DNA from: Pterobdella sp. o SKG-2022
Taxonomy: Eukaryota; Annelida; Clitellata; Hirudinida; Piscicolidae
Length of the DNA: 64,000 nucleotides
Direction of reading: 5' to 3'
Assembly: GCA_964035795.1 (NCBI GenBank)
Contig: OZ038321.1
Location: 14,997,971 to 15,061,970, forward strand
Shown: in pieces, positions 49,701-62,100 of the stretch
How the letters are laid out: every line of letters starts with the position of its first letter
Position numbering within the stretch: position 1 is the stretch's first letter
Position numbers and translations under genes: made by a program
The notes under the pieces: model-generated
The model's input: only the letters and a program-made list of their open reading frames with translations
Databases searched by the model: none
What the model was told of the DNA's origin: nothing

Positions 49701-52700
49701 GCTTTGAGTATTTTGATTATGGGAGCCATTGTATTTCCTCTAACAATTGAATCATCCACCAAGACGATTCTTTTATCTTTTACATTGTGCTGCAAAACAC
49801 CAAACTTCATGGAGACGCCCAATTTGCCTGTGATTGAAGTAGCTAATATAGTTAATAAACTTTTTCAAAGTTTTCATCAATATTTGAAATTTCAAATGAC
49901 GCCTCACGTTAGAATTTTGTACAAAATTATTTATAAAGCATTTAAAATAAATCTATTCAAAATTTAATAACTTTGTAAGCTTCAAAGTATCATGGTTGAA
50001 AAGCAAAATAATAAAATAGGATCAAATGCTAGAAAATATAAAATTGGGCGAAAAGACTCACGTTTCTTGTCAGATGGTTGTATGAAGGTTCGACCCACGT
50101 AAGAGTTCTTGCACAACACCTCTGCGTACGGGATTCCTGACTGTTTTGTTGGAAGTTTAGTGGGCATTTGAATGAAATGGTTATCTGATCTTAAAAAAAC
50201 TGAATATTACAATTATTTGAAAGTTTGATCTAAAACTACATATTAACGATGCATTTATATGTGACCTTTTTAGCGAAGCCGATAGCGGCAGGTGTGGCGG
50301 ACTCAGGCACTGTGGAGACCAGGTCTGCATTGGAAACTGGGTGCTCATCAGCTAATCTTTCACCACACCTCTCCCTCACCTGGTACACCAACTGACCTTG
50401 AGTATGAACAAAGAAGTAGCACTTAGATCATGAATCTAAAACATTATTTAAATCTGGAAACAGTTACACATCAAAAAATTATTGGTGTATCATTATAAAT
50501 GGCTCACACACCTTCAATATTACTGGATGGTCTGGCAAAGTAGACATATTCGAAAATACAAAATGCAGCCTTATCATGCTTCAAAGGCCTCGATATGATG
50601 TCCAATGTTTTCACTCCTTCCCTCGATAGCTCCACTATTTCTCCTGTAGCATGCTGACAATATACATGCCATATCTCCGATACTATACGATAAATAACAA
50701 AATGATTGGACTAGAAATACTCTAAAAAAAGTTTTTGTGAATATTAATAATAATTACTGTTATTTAAAACTATGATTTATCGATGAGAACAATCTAAAAA
50801 AACTAAATCAATAATCCATTAACTTGAGAAGCAATCTCAAAATAAATTGAAATAAATCTTGGTATTTATTCGATAATAATGTAACGAAAATATTATATGG
50901 TAACCTGGTTTAACATATGAATGGAAGTTCGCCTCAACCCCCATGAAACTGCAAGTCTCAGACGACACAATCCATCCAGTCGTTTCTATAGTGTTGGTGA
51001 ATTATTGGTGGTGTTAGAAGATTGGTATGGTAATTTTTTCATCGTTTATTGTCTCTTTACCCTTATTTTACAAAGTTAGATGCGAAAACACACTGTGGAA
51101 CAAGTTCTAATTGTTGGCCCAACGCAGGATCAAATCCAGTAACTTTAGATAATTAGTTTGAGGATCTACCAGCTGAGCTTTACAGGCATACATGGTATAA
51201 ACTTTTGAAGTCAATAGCCTGAATCTAAAAGTAAGGACAAAAAACACAAAGTATTTATTAAATGACACAAAGCTTTTCGTAAGGCTAGCTTACATTATCA
51301 CTTGATAAATACTTTGTGTTTGTTGTCCTTACATATAAACTTTTATTTAATTAATCGAATTTTCGGATTATATTTATTAATTTATTTAACCATATTGGAT
51401 TATATTCAATGACTGTGTTAAACAGAAACTAGTCTAGGTTACTATCATTAAGTAATTTTTGAAAAAAAAAATTTTGTTCCATCTACAAAGTGACAACGAT
51501 TAGAAAATTGTTTATATTTTATTTTCAATGTCGAAAGAAATTTTATAAATGGATAAATGGAAATTTAAAAGGATTTCAGATCAACGTTGAATTCACATTT
51601 GATATTTAGTTCATAGCACTAAAGGACATTGCTAATCAAATCCAAAGTTTCAAGGTTGAGTTTATGTTAAGGAGCTTTTAAATGAAATAATTCAATTTTT
51701 TTTAAATGTCGACGCTTTTTTTCTCAATAATAGTAACGAATTTATCAGTTTATATAATGAGCTCTATAAAAATAGGAATAAAAAGACGACAAATATTTCT
51801 GATTAATATATACACTCGTTTGCGATGACAGCTTTTAATCTGATAAAACGTTCAAAACATACGCTAACGTTTATGGTATGGCCATAAGCATGAAAACTTC
51901 TAGCTTTTTTTTCTAAATAAATGTATTATAAAAATTTCTCAGATTTGATGTTTTTTTGAATAATACTATGGAAATTTAATATGATGTCTAAAAAATATGA
52001 TACTGTCCTTTTGTGTCATATTAACTGCAATAAGCCAATTCTTTTCTTCCCTCAAGTTCTATTGAATTTGCCAACTCTTCTATGTTATGCCTTTCTATAT
52101 CCCTTCAGACAGTTTATGCAAAATTTCACTACAAGAACGACCTATGAACTAAGAACTTTTATCATATGCGCACTGTTCCAGTACTGATAGTACAAACAAA
52201 AAAAATGTTGTGCAACAGTGCCAATGAATAAAATCAAAAGCAGTACTAAGGGTTGACTTATATCTCCGACTCAGAGGCACTTACCTGACCATTCATCTCA
52301 GTAAAGATTTGGCATAAAATTGTAAGATTTATCTTTTAATTTAAAATAATTTTCTATATTAAAAACCGAGTATAAAAAGTATAAAATGCTATCAAAGCAC
52401 TTTCATAAATATCTGTTTTAAAAAGCTATATAAAACTTATAAGATAGATACTTTAGATAGATAAAAAAGCAGTAGTAACCATAATCACTGGAGAAAGCAG
52501 TGGCGTCTCCTGAAGCACCAGGCTCGCATGCACTCCTCTTGAGTTTGCCTGCGGTCAAAAAATTTTATGTGCCAATGTATATAACTGAACGCACTGCAAA
52601 ATACACAGATGGATGGTTAGATGACATGATTTCAAAAAATCACCAAACTCAATTAATTGTTGAATAATTTTTCAAAATTTTATACACCTTAATATTCATT

Positions 52701-55106
52701 GTTTTATATCTAAAAAATTTTCATTTTACTAGTAAATTTTTGAATTTGAATCACGTGAAGCCTATAAACAGGATAACACGAACATATATATTTTGAAAAT
52801 ATTTTGCTTTTTCGTCTAACCCTTTGGTTAGTCATTTTTTTAAGTCATCTATTTTAAAACTAACTATCTTTTTGAATACATTTTTCATATCCTTTTTTAC
52901 TATATGACCAAACCTCCATACACCTCCAGCTTTAGCTAATAGGTCTAACATTTCCTTCAATCATGATCTATTTATTATATATGTACCTCCAAAATAACGA
53001 CCCTAACAAATGATTTTAGTTTTTCTCCAAAATATCCAGCACATTTGTCTAAAACGCCAAGCCTTACTGCCGTGTAGCATAGCTGATTTATCCCAACATG
53101 CATAAAAATTACCCTTTTATTTTAAGTTATAAACTCATAGATGATAAAAAAATCTCTACATTCTTTTAACTTCATTCTGTTTGATTTCAGTTTTTTAATC
53201 ACCATTTTTTCACAATGCTTGTTAGAATCAATTCAACTTTTTAAGTATATTAAGGGATGGACTGTCTCTATACTATCACATATAGGTTCTACAGTTTGTT
53301 TAGGCCTGTGTCTTCTTGGCATTCTATGCACAAAAATCCTTAGCTAGATTTGCGGAAACCTTTGTAATATGTGTGCGTACAAATGTTGACTGAAGATATG
53401 TAAATAGTGGATGAGGCAACTATTTTTAAAAAATAAAATACGATATGCACCTATTTAAAGCTCGCATATTTTATCAATACTTTTTAATTCTTTGAGCAAA
53501 ACAAATATTCAAATGAAAACGCTTTTAGGAGTTTATTTTATTTCACGAAAATTTTCGTAAGATGAACTTACATTATCGAGTGGAGGTACAAATAATAATA
53601 CTTATACCTTCACTTGATAATGTAAGTTAATTTTACGAGAAACTTCGTGGAATAAAATAAATTTCTAAGTTTTTTCACCTGAATATTTATCATATAAACA
53701 AAATCTTTTAGTCAACATAATAAAAGCCATTTCACCAAAAATAAATTTAATGTCATAAGAAATATAATTAAGCATTCATCGAAAATCATTATGATTTAAG
53801 ATATTATGAAATGCAGTGAAAAAAGCTGTTAAGAAACTGACCAATACATAGTGGTCGGTTGCCAAAGGGATCTCTAACAGCATATATTTTGTCCTTGTGC
53901 ATCAAGAGAAAAGAATAACTCAAATGACATCTTTCCATGAAATTTTTAATCCTGAGGGTGGTTATCAATCAAACAACATTAAATGTAAATTTTATGCTGA
54001 AAAATATAACATATAATTTTTTCTTGAAAGCATTTTCCTATCGTGGCGAGACATAAGCAATGATTATTGTCTAGAATGATAATATATTTGTAAAAATAAC
54101 GGTAACTCATAAAAATTAATGTCTGTAATTTATAAATTTGCTTAAAAAGTTTAAACCTCTTTATGCATTTTGAGGCATTAATTTTTATTTGAATAAATAT
54201 ATATAATGAATTAAAAAATAGAGCCCACTATGATTCTCATTTGTTAAAATATATACCTACAAACCTAGCGACCCAATCGGGGGCATTAATTTTCTTCTCA
54301 GAATCAGGTGGATGACAAAGTATTTGTGTGATCAGCTCTGAGTCTGATCCACTTGTTAATCCTGTGCCCAAATTCATCACCTGTAAAGGTATATTAACAT
54401 CCATGTGCTGGAAAAAAAGTATGAAAAAAAAAAGATTTAAAACAAAATGGTTAATGAAATTTTCAATTAAAATTTAAACACTTTGAACAAAAAAATTATA
54501 ATCATTTCTGGTTTTGAATTAAAATATATTGAACATTGTGTTTTTATATCTAAATAAAACTTATTGTAACATATACACAACAAATTTACATATTGTTTCA
54601 TAGCTGGAGCATTGAACAGCTCTCCATTGTGAGCCAAAGCGATCTTGCCATGTGTAGTCTCTACCACAAAAGGCTGACAATTACTGAGACTTGATGAGCC
54701 AGCTGTAGAATATCTGTTGTGACCTTGCAATAAGCATTTGAAGTGTTAAAGGGTTATAAAAACTAATTAAATGAATAATATTTGATAGAAAACATATCCT
54801 ACCTATGCCAATATTGCCTTTGAGGTTTCCTAGAGCATTTTGAAAAACATGTTTAACCAATCCCATGCCTTTATGTTGCTTTATACCTGAGCATTCTCCA
54901 TTGCCCACAACTATGCCTGAACTCTCTTGACCTCTAAAGAAACAGTTTCATTTAGAAATTTTTTTAAATAAATGACTGAGTATTAACCTATGTTGTAAAC
55001 CAGTTAATCCTGTAGCAATAACAGCGGAAACGTCAAGTTGGCACAAACCTGTAGATACACAACCAAACACACCACACTCTTCTCTTAGACCTGATTCTTC
55101 ATTCAT
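46765..55106 (-). CDS. PPAT: Amidophosphoribosyltransferase, about 12 exons
   Basis: First committed enzyme of de novo purine synthesis (PRPP plus glutamine to phosphoribosylamine). Start at 55106: [15 protein letters not shown], where a short propeptide precedes the catalytic Cys. Then [14 protein letters not shown] and [11 protein letters not shown] (54800-54935), [13 protein letters not shown] and [18 protein letters not shown] (54590-54730), [17 protein letters not shown] (54330), [18 protein letters not shown] (53860-53920), an exon near 52500-52550 matching the variable loop, [11 protein letters not shown] (50970), [15 protein letters not shown] and [17 protein letters not shown] (50510-50640), [19 protein letters not shown] (50270-50340), [20 protein letters not shown] (50060-50140), the PRPP loop [15 protein letters not shown] (49730-49780), [20 protein letters not shown] (47380-47450), and the end [15 protein letters not shown]. 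Glutaminase and transferase motifs are intact. Introns hold LINE and foldback insertions. Confidence 0.96.
47996..48672 (-). mobile_element. LINE 3' fragment with (GAT)n tail
   Basis: A long minus-strand frame 48007-48603: [66 protein letters not shown]. This is the C-terminal domain downstream of RT in many non-LTR elements. On the minus strand it continues to CATGCTAGCATGAAAACGGA and a GATGATGATGATG tail. It is relatively well preserved, hence fairly recent. It sits in the PPAT intron before the last two exons. Confidence 0.85.
48673..49565 (+). mobile_element. Degenerate LINE: endonuclease part and C-terminal end
   Basis: Broken plus-strand frames: [20 protein letters not shown] (about 48695-48755), [11 protein letters not shown] (48808-48842), then [18 protein letters not shown] (about 48890-48945). 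These are APE-type endonuclease motifs. After a deletion, a C-terminal [18 protein letters not shown] stretch lies near 49337-49392. It is head-to-head with the fragment at 47996-48672, inside a PPAT intron. Confidence 0.65.
51065..51195 (-). mobile_element. tRNA-derived SINE, copy 3
   Basis: Minus strand: AGCTCAGCTGGTAGATCC (A box), GGATTTGATCC (B box), then GGGCCAACAATTAGAACTTG and TTCCACAGTGTG. Same family as 22875 and 37133. A foldback A copy follows within 40 bases. Confidence 0.8.
51232..51331. repeat. Foldback family A copy (complete, 100 bp)
   Basis: TAAGGACAAAAAACACAAAG at the left is answered by CTTTGTGTTTGTTGTCCTTA at the right. The core holds AAGCTTTTCGTAAGGCTAGC, TTACATTATCACTTGAT. 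Located in a PPAT intron. Confidence 0.9.
52800..53400 (-). mobile_element. Degenerate LINE C-terminal fragment
   Basis: On the minus strand, broken frames near 52810-53000 read [20 protein letters not shown] and [18 protein letters not shown]. This is the WxGHVxRxD block near the C-terminus of LINE proteins. An [18 protein letters not shown] stretch is at about 53060. It is heavily decayed. Confidence 0.5.
53510..53675. repeat. Foldback family A copy (long)
   Basis: The left arm from AATGAAAACGCTTTTAGGAG to CTTACATTATCGAGTGGAGG and the inverted right arm from CACTTGATAATGTAAGTT to GAATAAAATAAATTTCTAAG enclose a short AT spacer. Arms are about 70 bases. It matches the half copy at 27985. Confidence 0.9.
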
Positions 55107-55580
55107 CTTTTAATTTATACGTTTTCGTTGAAACAACTAAATTAAATCAAACTGGGCTAAAAGATAAAATATCAATAATGCAAATATCTTGTTTTTGTGT
55201 CAAAATCTATGAAAAACAATTTTGAGCTAGGCTATTTTAACATATTAGCATTACTTTTAATGGGAAGACTACAGAAAAAGTTTTATACCTCAAAATTGAT
55301 TTATTTTTGATAAAAAAAATATGGATATAACTTAAACTCTTTGCAACATAGATACAGATTTTAAACACATGCTTTGATGTCAAGAACAACGTGCAGAAGT
55401 CTCAGCTTAAAATTTAGTTTTAATTATTTTATTTTCAAAAAATTTATAGAAAAAAATTTTGAACACTGGTATTAAAAATTTTTTTTTTAAATTTTAAACT
55501 TAAATTAATTTTTTCTTGTTAGGTGTTTCAACTTAAAACTTGTTAAAACTTTTAAACTTTTCTAATCTGCTTCAATTTCA
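55107..55580. promoter_or_regulatory. Divergent intergenic region, possible shared promoter
   Basis: 474 bases between the start codons of PPAT (minus) and the UBE3D-like gene (plus). No specific motif identified; inference from gene arrangement. Confidence 0.35.
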
Positions 55581-56777
55581 ATGAAGTTTGTAGTTTTTGC
55601 GTATGTGAAAGACACGCTTGGTTTGTTAGATATTTTTATAAAAGGTTGCAATGTTAAATCTAAAAACGTTGAAAATATTGATGTAACCAACAATCAAGCA
55701 AATGTTACTTTAGTTACTTCTAATAACGACAATGACCTGAAAGAGAAATTAGAAATGATTTTTACTGGCTGTAGTTTAGAAAACGCAATCAGTATAACTC
55801 AAGATGCAGAAGAAATTGGAGTAAAGGTAAAATGCAACGACCATGTTGTAAAGCTTTTTGATAATGAAATAGATTATATTGGAATAGAAGAAAAAATGAA
55901 AAATATGGGAAATATCATGATTAAAAAACCTTTTGCTTGTAGATGTTTCAAATGTGATCAAAATATATTATCTTCAAAAGATTTCAAAGATGTTCAACCA
56001 TTTAGAACAAGTGCTGTAGATCTTGTTGAAAATGTTTGGTGTTTTTGTGGATGCAGTCAAAAATCTCATGCAAATTCCTATTGTAACCATTGTGATTTGA
56101 ATAAATTAGTAGAAGATATTAAACTTGAACAAAATTTAAAGTCTCAAAAACTTGAAAAATGTTTCATTCTTGATACAAAAGTTTTATTTTATTCCGAAAA
56201 AAGTTCTAATATCATTACTGATTGTGTATCAATAGACAATGAAAAAAAAATAACATGCTCAAAATGTGGAGAACATTTAGGTATAATCACTGAAAATCTT
56301 GGAAATGATAAACATCCTTTGAAATACAAGATAGACTTTAAAAGTTTGAAAGTTGTTACTTCTGAAGAAGAATTAAGTGTGTGGTCAAAAAATGAAAATG
56401 ACTTAGAATTAGCAATTTCATCTGAGATAATAAATTTAAATAAGGAACACAAAACCCATCGTTTTGTTTTTAAAAGTTATGGGGTTTCTCCAATGTACAT
56501 CCATGTTTTAAACATCAATACTGTTACTTATCAAAAAGAGGTGGAAGTTGGAAAATGTGAAATTATGACACAAAAAATTGTTTTGATGATAGTCGTGAAT
56601 AAAGATGAAGTGTGGACTGATGGATTTTATTTTGATGTAATTGATTTACCCCTTATTAATTTTTCACAGTTTTCTAATGTTATTGATAGAAACTCAAAAA
56701 TTTTGCCGTCTTGTTTGCAAAGTAATCCTAATAAGCAAGTATCATTTTTAAGACGCCCTTCACGAAAACTGTCATAA
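55581..56777 (+). CDS. UBE3D-like E3 ubiquitin ligase (HECT-like E2-binding protein), intronless
   Basis: 398 aa in one exon. Probable member of the E2-binding HECT_2 family (UBE3D), which binds ubiquitin-conjugating enzymes. Cys clusters are in family order: CRCFKCDQNIL (from residue 119), a segment where the family has its FxxVLPLPSxNW motif (FKDVQPFRTSAVDLVENVW here), WCFCGCSQKSHANSYCNHCD (about 151-172) and CSKCGEHLGI (about 225-234). The C-terminus, SKILPSCLQSNPNKQVSFLR, matches the family's closing LP...(Q)xxWxVGxLxR pattern, with the Trp replaced. Lys-rich and divergent. It is divergently placed from PPAT. Alternative: another Cys-rich protein; I rate the family at about two in three. 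Confidence 0.7.
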   Translation: MKFVVFAYVKDTLGLLDIFIKGCNVKSKNVENIDVTNNQANVTLVTSNNDNDLKEKLEMIFTGCSLENAISITQDAEEIGVKVKCNDHVVKLFDNEIDYIGIEEKMKNMGNIMIKKPFACRCFKCDQNILSSKDFKDVQPFRTSAVDLVENVWCFCGCSQKSHANSYCNHCDLNKLVEDIKLEQNLKSQKLEKCFILDTKVLFYSEKSSNIITDCVSIDNEKKITCSKCGEHLGIITENLGNDKHPLKYKIDFKSLKVVTSEEELSVWSKNENDLELAISSEIINLNKEHKTHRFVFKSYGVSPMYIHVLNINTVTYQKEVEVGKCEIMTQKIVLMIVVNKDEVWTDGFYFDVIDLPLINFSQFSNVIDRNSKILPSCLQSNPNKQVSFLRRPSRKLS

Positions 56778-56949
56778 TATTTTGAAATTATTTTTAGCGC
56801 CTACGAAGAATATGTAAACTTCTTTGTCATACCAGCTACTGTGTTCTAATAAAACAAAAAATGATTAACTTTATTTTTTTCGAACGCTAATACAATGATT
56901 CTGTCGAAAAATACGGAAACTATGTTCTAATGCAGATTTTTTAAAAATC

Positions 56950-58140
56950 TTTTCATTTAGCAATCAGCTTATTAAAAAGAGTATTTGATAGAATAAGCAA
57001 GCTTATACCACCCTCGCAAGCAGCATATCAACCAGGCGGAGAAACAACCGAACATGTCATGGCACGTAAACTTCTGATAGAGAAAGCCATCAACTCATCT
57101 CACTACGACACCAATGTTCTGTTGTTAAACATGAGAAAAGTCTTTGACAATATTGACAGAGACAAATTGATGCTATTCTTGGAAAAAACACTGAACCCAG
57201 ACGAATTACATCTCATATCAATTCTTATCCACGACCTGTCGATCCAAGTGAAAGTACTTGAAAAATATTTTCACAACCAGTGAAAGAGTACCAAAAGGGG
57301 ATTGTTTGATCCCCATATTGTTCATCATCTACCTCGCAAAAGCTCTCACATCTACCAAAGGTATAAAAATGCAACCAATCAGAGAACTCAAAGATCACAA
57401 CTACTCAATCTCTTCAATATCAAACATCATAGAAATGCAATATTTTGATGACATAACTTTGATTTCCAGTAGCAATGAAGATCTTGACAAAATTCTCAAA
57501 ACAATTCCAATCAAAATTTCTTAAAACAACCTTACAATAAACAAAAAAAAAACCGAACGATATTCTATAAGAAAAAATCATGACTCTACGTGGAAAAGTG
57601 CATGTACCTAGGCACTCTTTGCGATTCAGAATCGGACATCAAAAACAGAAAAATCCTAGCCTTCAACGTGCTCTCAAAAAACAGCAAATCAGCCTTTGAA
57701 GCCTACATATCGTCCACATACCTTTACAACAGTGAAACATGGACCATGACAGAAAAGCTAAAAAAAAATTGTTGAAGGCACCCAAAGAAGACTTCTAAGA
57801 GTTGCGACAAACATCAGATGGCCAGAAAAATATCCAATGCAGATCTACCCACTTTACTCAATTACGAGGATTGGAGCACGACAATAAAATGAGAAAGACT
57901 AAACTTTGTGGGGCACATGCTTAAACAAAAACCTGACACGCCGGTTAGGAAAATCCTGGCAGAAGCAGCCAGAATTTTCAGAAGACCTAGAGGTGCACCA
58001 AAGAAAACCTGGTACTCCCTCATCAAAAAAAATGTCAAAGAATTAGGAGTAAAGATCGAAGATGAAAGTACCTGGAACACAGTTCTAGATCACAGCCAAT
58101 AAAAACAAAGAGTCTGTCGAGCCATGTCAACCTGACGAAA
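56950..58140 (+). mobile_element. Degenerate LINE (RT to C-terminus)
   Basis: Broken frames in order: RISKLIPPSQAAYQPGGETT (about 56990), NVLLLNMRKVFDNIDRDKLM (motif A with Met for Asp-Leu, about 57110), RVPKGDCLIPILFIIYLAKA (motif B), EMQYFDDITLISSSNEDLD (the FADD box as YFDD, about 57435), CMYLGTLCDSESDI (57595), YLYNSETWTMTEKL (57720), FVGHMLKQKPDTPV (57900) and GAPKKTWYSLIKKNVKELG (57990). At least four frame breaks make it inactive. Confidence 0.85.
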
Positions 58141-59160
58141 AGCTCCTCAAATGAGTGTTAAATAGCAAATCATTGTTTTCGTACTAATACTTGCTTTTTT
58201 CATTTGATTTACCTAAAATGTATGTTATAGAATATTATCTTCATTTTTTTTTTGAACAATGCTTTCAGTTTTGCATTCTTCGACGTTTATAGATGGCTTC
58301 CTTGAGTCACAGTTAGTAAAGTTTTGTCGTACAATTCAGTGGGTATAACAAATTATTTTTAGATAGTTTTGTTTGACTCTAAAGTTTCTTTTTTTTTCAA
58401 AATCGCTTCTAAGCACACCAGTCCAAACCTATTTACTTTTCAGTGTTTGATTGAAATCATTTGTTATTATTTTGTTTAAGCAGCTTTATTTTTTTAAAAT
58501 TGATCCAATTTCTTTTTTGTTTTCTCATTTTCTTTGCATCAAAAAATGATCTTACGTTAGTTTAGTTTTGTCCGAATCAATGATTGGAAATGTTTCACCG
58601 ATAACTTGCAACATGCTTAGGGTTTCTTGAGCCGAATCTGAAGAGAATAAGGTCATCTGAATAAGACCGCAAAAATTTTTCTTTTATCGTATGTTAAAAA
58701 AGATATATAATGTCTTCTCTTTTCACTCTTCAAAGTCTGTTGAAAAAGACGGGGTTCAACTAAAAATCTATGGTTCAGAAAGAGTTTTTTAGTACCGCTT
58801 GTCCAGTAGATAGTGAAAAAAAAAATGGAAGTTCAAAAAGGAAAATATAAAGAAAAATAACTACCCCAGAACTATCATGTCAAAGAGCTGCGTTAAATTT
58901 TGGCCATGAAACTCATGTTGCGTAGTTATTTCGAAGAAGCCCGTTGTGACAATTTTCCAAAGTAGAACCATATATCGACTAATACCCTCAAAGTTTGAAA
59001 TTACAAATGTGGTTTTCGAAACATGCGTGAGAGTATTTGCAACCCCACAAAATAAATTTAGAAAAGCAAAACTCTAGCCTTCTATTTATGCAACTTTTTA
59101 CACTTAAAAGTATTTACGATATCATAATCAGTCTATAAAATGATACATTTATAATAAATA
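58141..59160. other. Intergenic, DHX16 3' flank
   Basis: No coding similarity or repeat recognised. Confidence 0.4.
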
Positions 59161-62100
59161 TTAACGAGTCAATTCTTTTCGAGATTTTCCGGTTTGTTTG
59201 GGCAATTTTTTGGAAGCTCCATAATCAAGACCTTTAGATTTGTAGAAGTGAGGAGCTACCTCCATAAGCCAAGAATTCTCAATGCTAACAATCTGTCTCA
59301 TGTAATCTTTGGTAGTGAAAACTAATTCATGATAAATAATCCACCTAGGTCTATCTTCAAGCAAACAACTGTTTGGGTGGATGAATACATTCTGTTGATG
59401 TTTGACAGTTTTATATTCTCCTGAACGCCCTATCGTGGCTGTATGATAAAAGAAACCTGATGTAACTGCCTTTCTTATAGCTTCTGTGTCGCTTGTTGAT
59501 GTAAGATCGATCTCCACACGTTCTAACAAGCCTTCCAATTGCTCTCGAACATCACGAGCTCGTTTCAGTGAACGATGCTGTACATAGTTTTCGTAGCACC
59601 ATTGAATAGAATAATCCGTTTCCACCCATCTATTATAAACATTTAATAATGTGAAATGGTCTCCCAAAGGATTTGGTTGCAAATTAAAGTTCTTTCTGGC
59701 TGTATCAGCCAATAACAATTTGTTTTTTGGTCTGTAAAAAATGTTACTGTTTACGGATAGCATGGAAGCGATAGTTATGATTTCTTCAGTGCATTTGTAT
59801 TTTTCAGAAGCAAGAATCATTTTTGATATTTGAGGATCAACTGGAAATTCAGCCATTTTTCGTCCAATCATTGTCAACTGCCCTTTTTTATTGAAGGCTC
59901 CTAATGCATAAAGTAGTTCCAAGGCCATAATAAGATTCTCATGTGGAGGTCTATCCATAAACTCAAAATGTAAAAGATCATCAATACCCAAACTTTTCAA
60001 AATTAAAACTACATTAGCAAGATTGACTCTTTGTATCTCTGGAATAGTATTTTCTTCAAGCTCTTTGTTGTAAGTCCATTGAGTATATAATCTGAAACAT
60101 TTTCCAGCTGAAACCCTGCCCGCTCTTCCTGTTCTTTGATTTGCCATTGCCTTTGAGATAGGAGTGACTACTAATGATTCTATGCCAGTTTTAGCATTGT
60201 AACTGTTCATTTTACAAAATCCTGTGTCAATAACAAAAATTATTCCATCAATTGTGAGAGATGTCTCAGCTATATTGGTTGCTAATACAACTTTTCTGGC
60301 GCCTGGTGGTGTTGGTATGAAAACTTTAGCTTGCATATCTGTTGGTAAATTGGCATAAATAGGCAAAATAATCATTTCTCTTAATTTTTTCCCAAACTTT
60401 CTAGTTCTTTCAAGTAAAAGTTCTTGCACAGTTTCAATTTCTTCTTGCCCAGTTAAGAATACTAGAACATCTCCTAATGGTTGACTAACATGAATCTGAA
60501 GAACAGAAATAACAACAGCATCAATGTAATCTGCTTCTGGAGTCTTGGTATAATATATATTGACTGGAAATCGTCTTCCAGGAATCCTGAAAATAGGAGC
60601 ATCATTGAAAAACTCTGAAAACTTCTCAGCATCCAATGTTGCACTTGAAATAATTAGTTTAAGATCAGATCTGAGGCAAATGATATCTTTCATCAAACCA
60701 AAAAGAATATCTGTGTGTAAAGTTCTTTCGTGAGCTTCGTCAATGATCATCACACTATAACTTGCTAAATCAGGCTCATTAAGAAACTCTCTCAATAACA
60801 TACCATCAGTCATGTATTTAATTACAGTTCTTTCAGAAGTGCAATCTTCAAAACGAATGCTGTAACCTACTTCATTACCAAGTTTAACCCTCATTTCTTC
60901 AGAAACTCTTTTTGAAACAGACATGGCTGCTACTCTTCTTGGCTGTGTACAACCTATCTTTTGACCATTTTTTGTATAACCTGATTCATAAAGATACTGT
61001 GGTAATTGTGTAGTTTTACCTGAACCTGTTTCTCCCTCAATAATTAAAACTTGATGATCTCTAATTGCTTCAAGTAAATCTTTTTTATAAGCATATATAG
61101 GTAAACTTTCTTTATTTTCTTGTATAGATTTGTTTTTTATATCTTCTGGAGATGGTCCTTCATCTTCTAATGTTCCAGGCATTTTCATGTCTTCAAGAAA
61201 TTCAATTTCTTCATCTAATATCAATTCATACTCATCTTTTTTGACATAATCCTTAGCATCTCGAGCCCCATATGATGAAGTAGCATTTTGGATGTTTTCA
61301 TCTTCCCATTTATATTGTTCATAATTGAGAGTTTTTTCTGAATAGTCATCAAAGTAAGGCACATTTATATTACGTCCAACCTCAGGTAAGTGGTATCTAT
61401 TCTGCTTTTCACTTTCTGTTGCTTTTCTTAATTCTTTACCCAAATGCAAAACTTTTTCTTTGTATTGGAGATCTATTGTTTCTCTTTTTGTTAACTTTGA
61501 ATCACCAAAAATATATTTTTCATCTTCTAACTCCATTTCAAGGTCCTCAAACTTATCTTTTTGACGTTTTACCATATATTCTCTTCTTGAAATTTTTCTT
61601 AAATTATCAAAATTGATTTCTTTGTTAGAACTTTCCATATTGAGTCTTTTCAAAGCTTCTTCAGCAGCTTTTTTATCAGATTTTGACATTATTTTCCTTG
61701 TTTTTTCTTGATCTCTCTTTTTTAATCTTTCACTGAACTCATTTCTAGCTTTGAGTTCTTTTTCTTCTTCAGAACTCAAGTCATCATTGTTTTTATCATC
61801 TTTTCGTGATGGTCGTTTCACTACAGTTTCATCTTCACTTTCCGATTCATTTCTATTTCGTAGTGATTTGGAAGATGTTTTTGCTTTTTTGTTTTTTCTG
61901 GATTTTTCCCCAGTCTTTTTTTTGAAATCTTCCTCATCAGAAAGTATCAAATTATAAGAGCGTTTTTTTAATTCTAATTGCCTTGCTCTTTCAGCGTCAA
62001 TCTTAGATTGGTTGACTTTTTGAGTTTTATGTGGAAGTTCAGGCCAAAGAGTGGTAAAAAATTTTTCACTAGCTTTGATTAATTTATCTTTTTGGATTCG

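Noticed and set aside
53510..53675. Active hammerhead ribozyme in the foldback core
   Set aside because: The helix II stem and a GAAA-like turn are present, but the CTGANGA box is altered at core positions in every copy seen, so self-cleavage of these copies is not claimed.
61751..61957. Ser/Phe-rich plus-strand frames within DHX16
   Set aside because: Antisense of the charged N-terminal region of DHX16.
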